Below, in pieces: positions 18,552 to 26,902 of a stretch of DNA of 64,000 nt. Position 1 is the stretch's first letter, and every line of letters begins with the position of its first letter. A model generated the notes under the pieces. The model made no database searches. It worked only from the letters and a program-made list of their open reading frames with translations, and was not told where the DNA came from. Origin of the DNA: Novosphingobium clariflavum (lineage in GTDB: Bacteria; Pseudomonadota; Alphaproteobacteria; Sphingomonadales; Sphingomonadaceae); the NCBI RefSeq assembly GCF_026420865.1, contig NZ_JAPCWC010000013.1, forward strand, positions 54,558 to 118,557, read 5' to 3'. The position numbers and the translations under genes are program-made.

Positions 18552-18857
18552 ATGCCACCTGCCAACCCGCCGATGCTGCCGCGCAAGCCGTCTGAACTTA
18601 CCCCAGAGCAGGCCACATTCATTCGTGAAACTGCGCAGCGCATATTCGGCAGCGAAGTTGTCGTGCGCAATTACGGCACGGATCCCAAGGCTCTTCGAAT
18701 CCACGTCGAAACCGATGCCCACAGCCTAGTGGTCGCCGATTTCATAGGCGCTCTTGTCACGCGCATTGATCACATTCCGAGTGTGTCGGTCACGGAACGC
18801 GGTGCGAAACCTCGGGGCGATGCAAAAATTGCCTACCGGCAGGGCGAAGTCCTTTAG
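18552..18857 (+). CDS. Hypothetical protein, 101 residues
   Basis: A 101-residue soluble protein without a signal peptide. The middle (FGSEVVVRNYGTDPKALRIHVETDAHSL) predicts an alpha/beta fold; the N-terminus is proline-rich. I do not recognise the family. Codon use and base composition are visibly less GC-rich than in the neighbours, and the gene sits between short repeats, so recent arrival is possible. AAGG lies a few bases upstream of the ATG. A competing frame on the other strand (18468-18722) is less plausible. Confidence 0.5.
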   Translation: MPPANPPMLPRKPSELTPEQATFIRETAQRIFGSEVVVRNYGTDPKALRIHVETDAHSLVVADFIGALVTRIDHIPSVSVTERGAKPRGDAKIAYRQGEVL

Positions 18858-18908
18858 GACTCTCTCGGCCAAGTCCGCTTTCCACCCAAATCAGACCTCC
18901 CCAAACCC

Positions 18909-18981
18909 GCTCAGCCTGAGCTTGTCGAAGGCCCCGAAGCCGGGCGCTGAGCCCCCATGCTTCGACAAGCTCAGCATGAGC
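18909..18981. repeat. REP-like inverted repeat
   Basis: GCTCAGCCTGAGCTTGTCGAAG (18909-18930) and its near-complement at 18960-18981 (20 of 22 bases) flank a 29-base loop. The core CTTCGACAAGCTCAG is, to my knowledge, a common dispersed palindromic element in sphingomonad genomes. It may also end transcription of the 101-residue gene. Confidence 0.75.
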
Positions 18982-19060
18982 GAGGTGGTTGGGGCAGCGT
19001 CCGTTTCCGCGTCCCACCCCACTCGGTCCCGCCGCTCCCCGCTGCAGGTGTCCCCGCGGC

Positions 19061-20332
19061 CTAGCGCACCAGCGCCACGCCGATGCGCAAGCGGGTAGTG
19101 CGGCGGTTGTAGTCGAGCAGGTTCTCGCCGTAGCCGGCGAAGCCCTGGCCGAAGAGATAGAAGTCCGGCCCGCCGCCGAGCAGGCGGCGCAGCGGGTAGG
19201 AGAGTTCCCCGCTGGTCGATCCCTTGCCGCTGGAGAAGCTGAAGCGGGTGAGCGAGGAGAAACGCCAGCCGTTCTCCCGGCCGATCTGGAACGAGATGCC
19301 GCTGTTGCCGCGGTAGCGCCGGATGTCCGGGTTGTCGGAAAGGTCGCCGACGAACAGCCAGACGCGCGGCTGCACGGTCAGGCGCAAGTCGTCGGCCAGC
19401 GTGAACGCGGCCATCGGCGCGAGGTAGATGGTGTTCATGCTGCGCGAATCGTCGCCGTCGCGGCCGTTCGATTCGTGGCGCACGCCGATCTGGGCGCTCA
19501 GCGTCGCCTTGTCGGAAAGCACCTTGGGCGCGGTGACGTAGAAGGCTTCGGGCTGGAAATCGATATTGCGGAAGGGCGAGGAATTGGCGCCCAGATCCCA
19601 GAACATGCGCTGGGTATAGGCAAAGTAGAGCCCGTCGGCGAGCGCGCGGCCGCCTTCGTGGGCGCGGCTGCCGAACAACTGGTACTTGAAGCTGAGCTGC
19701 AGGCGAGCGTCGCTGTTGGTGCCGGGGCCATAGACCGCATAAGTCGGCTCGTAGGCGGACAGGTTGCCGATATAGGCGTTGCCGACCGTACGGTCGCTGG
19801 GTGGCGGTGTTGGCGGAAGCGGCATGGAGGCAGCCGGGGGCGCAGGAGCGGCGAGCGCCATATGCGGGCCGCCTTCAGGCGCCAGGTTCGGGGCCGGATC
19901 CGGGGCCGGGTTCGGGGCGGGGGATAGCACCGCGAGCGATACGGCCTGTCCGCCCCAGCCGGGCACCGAGAGCTGGGCGCTTTCCGCAAGGCTGCCGCCG
20001 GCCAGCCGGTACCGCACGGTGGCGAAGCGGCCGGGGGCGACCGCCACCGCTGCCGGCGCCGATGCCTCGCGCTGCAAGGTGACCGTGCGGCCATCCCCGA
20101 AGGCGCCGGGCCGCGTCAACCGCGCCTCTACCACGGCGGGCAGGCTGGCCTCGGCGACGGCCGGGCCGGTGTTGAGCAGGCGCACGTCGAGCAGGGCGCC
20201 GCCCTCGCCGTCGCTCTCGGCATGGCCGATCAGCACTTCGATCGTGGAGGGAAGGGCCGATTGCGCGAGGGCCGCGCCCGGGATCGCGGATGCCAGCACG
20301 ATGGCAGGGGCAAGGAAGGACGATCCGGTCAT
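19061..20332 (-). CDS. Outer-membrane phospholipase A (OMPLA)-type protein with N-terminal extra domain
   Basis: About 423 residues. A signal peptide (1-24) is followed by a beta-rich domain of unknown kind (~27-135), a Pro/Ala-rich linker (~137-180, with NPAPDPAPNLAP), and an OMPLA barrel (~185-423). The barrel keeps the active site: HESNG at 286-290 gives His286 and Ser288, and Asn300 falls at the same distance from His as in E. coli OMPLA (His142, Ser144, Asn156). It would hydrolyse phospholipids in the outer membrane. The extra N-terminal domain is unusual. Start at 20332 (ATG) gives the signal peptide; the frame is open to 20383. Confidence 0.88.
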   Translation of the reverse strand: MTGSSFLAPAIVLASAIPGAALAQSALPSTIEVLIGHAESDGEGGALLDVRLLNTGPAVAEASLPAVVEARLTRPGAFGDGRTVTLQREASAPAAVAVAPGRFATVRYRLAGGSLAESAQLSVPGWGGQAVSLAVLSPAPNPAPDPAPNLAPEGGPHMALAAPAPPAASMPLPPTPPPSDRTVGNAYIGNLSAYEPTYAVYGPGTNSDARLQLSFKYQLFGSRAHEGGRALADGLYFAYTQRMFWDLGANSSPFRNIDFQPEAFYVTAPKVLSDKATLSAQIGVRHESNGRDGDDSRSMNTIYLAPMAAFTLADDLRLTVQPRVWLFVGDLSDNPDIRRYRGNSGISFQIGRENGWRFSSLTRFSFSSGKGSTSGELSYPLRRLLGGGPDFYLFGQGFAGYGENLLDYNRRTTRLRIGVALVR

Positions 20333-20440
20333 GCGGTCAGGGCTTTCGGGTGCAGGCAGGGGGGGGCGGCAGGGTCGCACCAACCCTTCGCCGAAGGCGG
20401 CAAAATACCGAATTTGTTCGCAATTGCGAGTCCACGCGGC

Positions 20441-20548
20441 CTAGAGCGATTTCCGATCTGATCGATTCAGATCGGGCTCTCCAGAGTCTTTGTTTTCCGC
20501 GTTTTTCCGAGTCACGGCGGGTTCCGCTCCGTTCGAAAAACGCTCCAG
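20441..20548. repeat. MITE-like palindromic element, long copy
   Basis: Bounded by CTAGAGCGATTTC and GAAAAACGCTCCAG, which are near inverted complements. Inside are a perfect palindromic segment CCGATCTGA-TCGAT-TCAGATCGG (20453-20475) and the stretch TTTTCCGCGTTTTTCCGAGTC. A shorter relative lies at 44427-44476. Elements with these ends are dispersed in alphaproteobacterial genomes as I recall. It lies 5 bases beyond the stop of the next gene. Confidence 0.7.
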
Positions 20549-20553
20549 GCCGT

Positions 20554-21648
20554 TCACGAGTCTGGAGCCTCGTCTGCCGTCGGCGCCGGGCAGGCGGGGC
20601 TGCGGGTCAGCGCGGCTCTCCAGCGCAGTTCGTACGTCACCATGAACCCGTCGTGGTCGGACAGCACCGGACTGTCCGGGCTGCCGTCGAACAGGGCTTC
20701 CACCCTGACCGGGCGGATCTTCACGGCCTCGCCGCTCCCGACGAACTGGAGGTCCTGCGTATCCATCCAGGGCTCGTCGCCGTCCCATGACATCTTCACC
20801 TCGCAGCCCGAATCCGGGGGCGCGCAGATGCGGTGGACAAGGCCGAGCCGGTGGTAGCGGGAAAAGTTCTCCCAGCGCGGCTCGGAGCGGCGCATGTTGA
20901 AATCGCCGCCGAACACCAGCGGTAGGCCGTCGTCGTGGGTCTCGTCGATGAAGCGCGAGGCTTCCCGGGCCTGCCGGTCATGCGCGGCAAGGTTGCGCGC
21001 GGGCGGCGCCCCCGAGGCCCCGCGCGCGTTCATGTGGGTGTCGTAGACGTCGATCGGCGTGGGCACGCCGGGAATGGCGATGCGGGCCATGGCGATGCCC
21101 TTGTTGGACAGGCAGTCGAACCCCGCGCAGGAACGGCGGCCATAGGCGCGGCGGCTGTAGTTGATGATGGGCCAGCGCGAGGCGATCGCCAGCCCGCTGC
21201 CATAGAGGTGGATGCCGATCTCGCCGCGCCTCAGGCTGGAGCGGCCGGGCAGGAACCTGCGGGTCGATCCCTGCGCGCCGGTGGTGCGGCGCGGGCCGGA
21301 CGTGATCGCCGGATAGCCCGCGGCCGCGACCGCGCGCTTGGCGGCATCGCTGAACATCTCCTGGAACAGCACGATGTCGGGGCCGCTCCCGGCCTCGCGC
21401 ATGGCGGAGAGGCGGCGGCCGATCCGTTCGAGGAAGGGGCGCCTGCCGGTGCGGGCGGGCCAGCCGAGGCCCTCGATATTGTAGGTCAGCACGGTGATGC
21501 GCGTCGCGGTGAATGCGCCGTCGGGCGATCGGGACAAGTGCGGGGGCAGGGTCTGCGCGCAAGGGATGCGGGCCACGGGCGGCGGCAGGGTGGAGCAGCC
21601 CGACGCCAGCAGCAGGGGGAGGAGGGAGAGACGGGCGAGGCCGGGCAT
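20554..21648 (-). CDS. Endonuclease/exonuclease/phosphatase-fold lipoprotein (possible sphingomyelinase-like)
   Basis: About 364 residues. A lipoprotein signal with lipobox LASGC ends near residue 19. The EEP-fold motifs are all seen in order: LTYNIEG, VLFQEM, YDTHMN, FGGDFN and LSDHDGF, matching metal- and phosphate-binding residues. The family includes DNases, phosphoinositide phosphatases and bacterial sphingomyelinases; export as a lipoprotein and the family-like layout favour a phosphodiesterase acting on lipids, but the substrate is inference. It is adjacent to the OMPLA-type gene on the same strand. ATG 21648 chosen for the signal peptide. Confidence 0.78.
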   Translation of the reverse strand: MPGLARLSLLPLLLASGCSTLPPPVARIPCAQTLPPHLSRSPDGAFTATRITVLTYNIEGLGWPARTGRRPFLERIGRRLSAMREAGSGPDIVLFQEMFSDAAKRAVAAAGYPAITSGPRRTTGAQGSTRRFLPGRSSLRRGEIGIHLYGSGLAIASRWPIINYSRRAYGRRSCAGFDCLSNKGIAMARIAIPGVPTPIDVYDTHMNARGASGAPPARNLAAHDRQAREASRFIDETHDDGLPLVFGGDFNMRRSEPRWENFSRYHRLGLVHRICAPPDSGCEVKMSWDGDEPWMDTQDLQFVGSGEAVKIRPVRVEALFDGSPDSPVLSDHDGFMVTYELRWRAALTRSPACPAPTADEAPDS

Positions 21649-21753
21649 GCGGGTGGGGGATCCTGCTGTCGGGGCTGTGTTGCGGGCGCAGCGCGCGATC
21701 ATTGCGGAAAACTGGGGGGGGAGGGGGGGCGATGCGGAGGTTTCCAAAGGTAA

Positions 21754-22515
21754 CTAGGCGCTTGACGGGTTTGTCGTCTGGAGCAGGCCGGGCCATGCGA
21801 AGGACAGCGCGACTTCGCCGGTCACGCTGCCGTCCGGGGCGAAGCTGCGCTCGACGATCCGGCCTTGTCCACCGGCAGACAAGGCCAGCACCGTGCTGCA
21901 CCGGGTGCCGTAGACGAAATCGCGGATGAAGACCGGGGCAAAGCGCGGCTCCGGCCCGTCCTGCGGGCGGGCGATGCGGCGATCCGGGCGCTCCGAACGC
22001 AGCGCGGCGAACAGCGCCGCGAAGTCCTGTCCGCCGCCGGACAGCCACGCTGCCAGGGCCGTCTGGACCGCGCGGGTCTTGGGCCAGGGCACGTCGAAAC
22101 CGCCGTTCGAGAGGCCGTGGATACCCGGTGCGAGGGGGCGCGATTCGGTCCTGGGATGGTTGGTGAGGAAGCGTGCCTCGCTGCCCGCCACTTCGACGAG
22201 GTTGAACGGGTTCATCGCCTCCACCGCCTCGGGAGCGCGGCCCTGCAGAAGGTCGGTGACCAGAATGCCGCGCGAAGGGCGTCCGGGCTGCGCGCCTTCG
22301 GGCACCCGGTAATTGGTGACGAGGACGAAGCGGCCCGCCTCGCTCAGCCCCATCCAGGTGCCGCGGCCGACCAGGTCCCGCCCGGCGAGGATCCCCGAGC
22401 CATCGTCCCAGCGCGCCAGCGGGGCGCTGGCGCGGGCGTGGAACTCGTCCCGGTTGCCGATGACCACCAGTGGCCAGTCGGGATGCGCCTGCCAGGCGAG
22501 AGCGGCGACACACAT
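21754..22515 (-). CDS. NRDE family protein (TANGO2-like)
   Basis: 253 residues starting MCVAALAW with the name-giving motif GNRDEF at about residues 20-25 and further family signatures (GRDLVGRGTWMGL, LVTNYR, LTNHP). It belongs to the Ntn-hydrolase-like NRDE/TANGO2 family; animal TANGO2 has been linked to haem and lipid handling, and the bacterial role is open. Its ATG overlaps the radC stop by one base (TGATG), so the two are coupled. Confidence 0.88.
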   Translation of the reverse strand: MCVAALAWQAHPDWPLVVIGNRDEFHARASAPLARWDDGSGILAGRDLVGRGTWMGLSEAGRFVLVTNYRVPEGAQPGRPSRGILVTDLLQGRAPEAVEAMNPFNLVEVAGSEARFLTNHPRTESRPLAPGIHGLSNGGFDVPWPKTRAVQTALAAWLSGGGQDFAALFAALRSERPDRRIARPQDGPEPRFAPVFIRDFVYGTRCSTVLALSAGGQGRIVERSFAPDGSVTGEVALSFAWPGLLQTTNPSSA

Positions 22516-23246
22516 CAGATCAGGCCCTTGGCTTTCAGGCTGACATGACCCTCGCGCCCGATCACCACGTGGTCGTGGACGATGATGCCGAGCAGGCGTC
22601 CAGCCTCGGCGATGCGGTTGGTCACGTCGATGTCGGCACGGCTGGGCTGGGGCGAGCCGCTGGGGTGGTTATGGACGAGGATGAGCCCGGTGGCGCCGAG
22701 GTCGAGCGCGCGGCGGATCACCTCGCGCGGGTGGATGGCGGCCTCGTCGATCGAGCCTTCGCCGACCATCTCGTCGAGAATCAGCATGTTCTTGGCGTTG
22801 AGATAGAGCACGCGCACGCGCTCGCGGGTGAGGTGGGCCATGTCGATGGTGAGATAGTCCACCAGCACCTGCCACGATCCGATCACCGGCGCCTCGCGCA
22901 GCCGCTGGCGGGCGAGGCGGGTGGCGGCGACGGTGACGATCTTCAGCGCGACGGCGCTGGCCTCGCCCATGCCGGGATGGGCGGCCAGCGTGCGCGCGTC
23001 GGCCTGGAGCACGCCCGCGAGCGAGCCGAAACGCTGCAGCAGGCTGCGCGCGAGCGGTTTCATGTCGCGCCGGGGAACAGCCTGCATCAGCAGGAGTTCT
23101 ATCACCTCGTGATCCGCCAGAGCTTCCCCGCCGCCCTCGACCAGCCGCTTGCGCAGCCGCGCCCGGTGCCCGCTGGGGTCGTTGCCCGCGTCCTTTGGCC
23201 CGGTGGGGGCCGTCGGTTCATCGAAGAGACTGTCGTGGTCGGGCAT
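22515..23246 (-). CDS. radC: RadC family protein (JAB/MPN metalloprotease-like fold)
   Basis: About 243 residues. The N-terminal UPF0758 helix-hairpin-helix region (RARLRKRLVEGG, HPGMGEASAVALK) is followed by the JAMM-type motif HNHPSG with downstream S-x-x-D. Although named a DNA-repair protein, a repair role for RadC is not established. The open frame continues upstream to 24041 on this strand, but that part is antisense to ydbH; ATG 23246 gives the normal length. It is divergent from ydbH with 54 bases between. Confidence 0.93.
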   Translation of the reverse strand: MPDHDSLFDEPTAPTGPKDAGNDPSGHRARLRKRLVEGGGEALADHEVIELLLMQAVPRRDMKPLARSLLQRFGSLAGVLQADARTLAAHPGMGEASAVALKIVTVAATRLARQRLREAPVIGSWQVLVDYLTIDMAHLTRERVRVLYLNAKNMLILDEMVGEGSIDEAAIHPREVIRRALDLGATGLILVHNHPSGSPQPSRADIDVTNRIAEAGRLLGIIVHDHVVIGREGHVSLKAKGLI

Positions 23247-23300
23247 AAGCTCTGCGAACAATTGCCTTTCCCGGCGCAGACGCGCAAGTGAACGATCTGA

Positions 23301-26300
23301 ATGTCCGAGGTGCGAGACCTGACCGACCCCCCGGCGGAAGCTGACCGCCCCTCCCGTGCGGGCACGCGTTCCCGGTCGCGTGCCCGCAGGCGCATCGTCG
23401 CGACGAGTGCGCTCGGCGTGGTAGGCCTGCTCGCGCTCGGCGCCGGCACCGCCTGGATCCTGCGCAAGGACATTGCCGAAAACGTGATCGGCAGCGAGCT
23501 GAAGAAGCTCGGCCTGCCCGCACGCTACGAGATCGTCACGATCTCGCCTTCGGAGCAGGTGGTGCGCAATCTCGTGATCGGCGATCCGCGCCGCCCTGAC
23601 CTCACCGTCGAGGAAGTGCGGGTGGCGACGCGGGTGGTTTGGGGCTGGCCAGGCATCGGCCGCATCACGCTGGTCCGCCCGCGCCTCTACGGGCGCTATC
23701 ACGGCGGCGCGCTCAGTCTGGGCGTGCTCGACAAGGCGCTCGCTTCGGGCGGGGCCGCCGACAAGGACCATCCGCTGCCCGACTACGACATCGGCCTGGT
23801 CGACGGCCGCGCGCTGATCGACAGCGACTATGGCCGCGTGGCCGCCAAGCTCGACGGGATCGGCCCCTTGCGGGGCGGTTTCGACGGGCGGCTGGCGGTC
23901 GTCGCGCCGGACCTTGCGGTGGCGGGATGCCGGGCGGCGCAGGCCACGCTTTACGGCAGGCTGCGGGTCAGCGGCGAGAAGCCGTCCTTCACCGGCCCGC
24001 TGCGGCTTGGCCGGCTCGATTGTCCCGCGCAGGACATCCACCTGGCGAAATCGGCGTTGCAGTTCGACGGCACGATCGATTCGCGGCTCGACGGCGCCGA
24101 GGGAAGGCTGGGCCTCGAAGGCGGCGCGCTGCGTCTGGCGCAGAACCGGCTTGCCGGGCTAACCGCTTCCAGTCGCTTCACTTTCCGCAAACAGGCGCTG
24201 ACCGCGACGTACAAGGTGGCGGCGCGCGGGATCGTCACCCCGCAGGCCGGCGTGCAGGCCTTGTCGCTCGATGGACAAGTGCGCAGCGATCCCGGCCTGA
24301 AAAATGTCGATGTCGAGGCCGATCTGGCGGGGCGCGGCGTGGTGCCGGGGGCCATGGCCGACCGCGCGCTGGCGGACCTTGCCAGGAGCGGCGAGGGCAC
24401 GCTGATCGCCCCGCTGACCAATCGCATCCGCGCCGCGCTGGGGCGCGAGGCGCGCGGCTCGACGCTTGATGCTAATGTGATCCTGCGCCGCGATGCGCGG
24501 CAGTGGAGCCTGGTTGTCCCCCGGGGGAACTGGCGCGGCACCAGCGGCGCTTCGCTGCTGGCGCTGTCGCGCGTGCAGGGGGTGTTCGGCGTGCAGGGCA
24601 GGGGGCGTCCCGTCTTCACCGGCAATTTCGCCAGCGGCGGGCAGGGCCTGCCGCACGTTTCGGGTCGCATGGAAAGCACCGCGAACGGCCGATTCGCGCT
24701 GAGCGTCAGCATGCCGGAATACCGGGCCGACGATGCGCGGCTGGGCGCTGCGAGCATGGCCTTGCCGCACCTCCTGGTGAGCCAGGCCGCCGACGGCGCG
24801 ATGACCTTCGGCGGCGAGGCACGCCTGTCCGGCGCCTTGCCGGGGGGACGGGCCGACGGGCTGGTGCTGCCGATCGAGGGGCGCTGGGCGGCGAATGGCG
24901 CGCTGGCGCTCTGGTCCGGCTGTACCACGGTGGCCTTCGAGCGTCTGGCGCTGGCCAATCTGACATTGGACCGGCGCCGCCTGCCGGTCTGTCCCGCGCG
25001 GGGCAAGCCGATCCTGGCGCTTGGCGCCGGCGGCGGCATGGCGATCACCGCCGGTGTTCCCGCGCTCGACCTGACCGGGCGGCTGGGCGGCACCCGCATC
25101 CGCCTGACCAGCGGGGCCCTGGGCTATGCGCAAGTGCCTGGGCGCCCCGGCGCGCTTTCGGCGCGAGGCATCGATGTCGAGCTCGGCGCCGCCGAGGCGC
25201 CTTCGCGCTTTCGCATCGCCCGGCTCGGCGCCCGCGTCGGCAAGGACATCGCCGGGACCTTCGACGAAAGCGACGTCATGCTGGCCGCGGTGCCGATGGA
25301 CTTGCGGCAAACCGGTGGACAATGGCGCTACGCGGGCGGCGTGCTGAGCCTGGAAGGGGCCCATTTCACCCTGGTCGACCGCCAGCAGGCGCCGCGTTTC
25401 GAGCCGCTGGTCGCCCGCGATGCGACGCTGCGACTGGCGAACGGTGTCATCACCGCCGATGCCCTGCTGCGCGAACCCAAGAGCGACCGGGCGATCGTGC
25501 GCGCCGACATCGTCCACGATCTCAACCGCACCCGTGGCCACGCCGATCTGGCGGTTGGCGACCTGCGATTCGACGACACGCTGCAGGCCGGAACGCTTTC
25601 TGCGATGCTGGTGGGTGTCGTCTCGAACCTCGAGGGGACGGTCAAGGGAACCGGCCGGATCGACTGGACGGCGGACAAGGTGACCAGCCATGGCCGGTTT
25701 TCCACCGATGGACTGGCCTTCGCGGCGGCGTTCGGTCCGGTGAAGGGCCTGTCCGGCGATGTCGTGTTTACCGACCTGCTGGGCATGGTGACGGCGCCGA
25801 ACCAGACGCTGCGGCTCGCCTCGGTCAATCCCGGCATCGAAGTGACCGACGGCACGCTCTCGTTCCAGATGGAGCCGAACTACCTGCTGCGCATCAATGG
25901 CGCGCGCTGGCCGTTCATGGACGGCACGCTGGCGCTGGAGCCGGCGACGATGACCATCGGCGCGGCGGAAACGCGCCGCTACACGCTCACCGTCAAGGGG
26001 CTCAACGCGGCGACCTTCGTGCAGCACCTCGAAGTCGGCAATATCAATGCCTCGGGCGTGTTCGACGGCGAAGTGCCGCTGGTGTTCGACGAGAACGGCG
26101 GCCGCATCGACAACGGTTTCCTGCGCTCGCGGGTGCCGGGGGGCAATGTCAGCTATATCGGCGCGCTGACCTACAAGGACCTCTCGGCGATGGGCAACTT
26201 CGCTTTCGCGGCGCTGAAGTCGGTCGATTACAAGCAGATGGAGATCGGTCTCGACGGCTCGCTGGCGGGGGACATCCTGACCCGGATCAGCTTCGACGGG

Positions 26301-26618
26301 CTCAGCCAGGGGGCAGGGGCGTCGAAGAATTTCGTGACCAAGCAGGTGGCGAAGCTGCCGATCCACTTCATCGTCAATGTGAAGGCGCCGTTCATGAGCC
26401 TCTTCGGCAACATGCGCTCGCTCTACGATCCCACCTTCATCAAGGATCCGCGCATCATCAGTGCGGAAGCCGCGCTTCAGGCGAAAGCGAAGGCGGCCGC
26501 GGGCATCCCCGCAGGCGCCCCTGTAGCCGCGCCTGCAGCCGCCCCTGTAGCCGTTCCGGCAACGACTGATCCTGCACAACACACCATTCAGCCTTCAGAC
26601 AGCGAGAGAAAACCATGA
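23301..26618 (+). CDS. ydbH: YdbH-like AsmA-type intermembrane phospholipid transport protein
   Basis: 1105 residues. A basic N-terminus, one membrane helix (about 35-52) and then a very long chain of repeating beta strands form the pattern of AsmA-like bridge proteins (TamB, YhdP, YdbH) that carry phospholipids from inner to outer membrane. The identity is fixed by what follows: a YnbE-type lipoprotein and a YdbL-type periplasmic protein, each overlapping its predecessor, exactly the E. coli ydbH-ynbE-ydbL order. The C-terminus has an Ala/Pro-rich tail (~1065-1100). ATG at 23301. Confidence 0.88.
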   Translation: MSEVRDLTDPPAEADRPSRAGTRSRSRARRRIVATSALGVVGLLALGAGTAWILRKDIAENVIGSELKKLGLPARYEIVTISPSEQVVRNLVIGDPRRPDLTVEEVRVATRVVWGWPGIGRITLVRPRLYGRYHGGALSLGVLDKALASGGAADKDHPLPDYDIGLVDGRALIDSDYGRVAAKLDGIGPLRGGFDGRLAVVAPDLAVAGCRAAQATLYGRLRVSGEKPSFTGPLRLGRLDCPAQDIHLAKSALQFDGTIDSRLDGAEGRLGLEGGALRLAQNRLAGLTASSRFTFRKQALTATYKVAARGIVTPQAGVQALSLDGQVRSDPGLKNVDVEADLAGRGVVPGAMADRALADLARSGEGTLIAPLTNRIRAALGREARGSTLDANVILRRDARQWSLVVPRGNWRGTSGASLLALSRVQGVFGVQGRGRPVFTGNFASGGQGLPHVSGRMESTANGRFALSVSMPEYRADDARLGAASMALPHLLVSQAADGAMTFGGEARLSGALPGGRADGLVLPIEGRWAANGALALWSGCTTVAFERLALANLTLDRRRLPVCPARGKPILALGAGGGMAITAGVPALDLTGRLGGTRIRLTSGALGYAQVPGRPGALSARGIDVELGAAEAPSRFRIARLGARVGKDIAGTFDESDVMLAAVPMDLRQTGGQWRYAGGVLSLEGAHFTLVDRQQAPRFEPLVARDATLRLANGVITADALLREPKSDRAIVRADIVHDLNRTRGHADLAVGDLRFDDTLQAGTLSAMLVGVVSNLEGTVKGTGRIDWTADKVTSHGRFSTDGLAFAAAFGPVKGLSGDVVFTDLLGMVTAPNQTLRLASVNPGIEVTDGTLSFQMEPNYLLRINGARWPFMDGTLALEPATMTIGAAETRRYTLTVKGLNAATFVQHLEVGNINASGVFDGEVPLVFDENGGRIDNGFLRSRVPGGNVSYIGALTYKDLSAMGNFAFAALKSVDYKQMEIGLDGSLAGDILTRISFDGLSQGAGASKNFVTKQVAKLPIHFIVNVKAPFMSLFGNMRSLYDPTFIKDPRIISAEAALQAKAKAAAGIPAGAPVAAPAAAPVAVPATTDPAQHTIQPSDSERKP

Positions 26619-26902
26619 TTGGCCCGCAATTGACCGGAAGCGATCCGGCTGCGACAAACCTGGCGATGCCAAAGATCGCCTCCTCGTTTGCGCAGTTCGC
26701 CGCAGTCCGGTCCGGCAGGCGCGCCGTTTGCGCCGCGACGATGGTGGCGGGGCTCGTGCCGATGCTGTCCGGGTGCATTCAGGTAACTGCGCCCGACAAG
26801 CCGATCGTGATCGAGCTCAACGTCAACATCCGACAGGAAGTGATCTATCAGCTTTCCGCCGACGCGGAAAAGACGATCAAGGACAACGAAGGCGTATTCT
26901 GA
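26615..26902 (+). CDS. ynbE: YnbE-like outer-membrane lipoprotein
   Basis: 95 residues. The lipobox LSGC lies near residue 53, so an unusually long N-terminal region (~34 residues) precedes the hydrophobic signal; internal ATG codons could give a shorter form. The mature part (CIQVTAPDKPIVIELNVNI) matches the short YnbE pattern. In E. coli YnbE completes the YdbH bridge at the outer membrane by beta-strand augmentation. Its ATG overlaps the ydbH stop (ATGA) and its stop overlaps the ydbL start (TGATG). Confidence 0.85.
   Translation: MIGPQLTGSDPAATNLAMPKIASSFAQFAAVRSGRRAVCAATMVAGLVPMLSGCIQVTAPDKPIVIELNVNIRQEVIYQLSADAEKTIKDNEGVF

Noticed and set aside
23247..24041. Upstream extension of the radC frame
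   Set aside because: It lies antisense to ydbH and precedes the normal RadC N-terminus.
24159..26582. 807-codon frame antisense to ydbH
   Set aside because: Long antisense frames are expected in high-GC genes; the protein is Arg/His/Gln-rich and lacks any recognisable motif.
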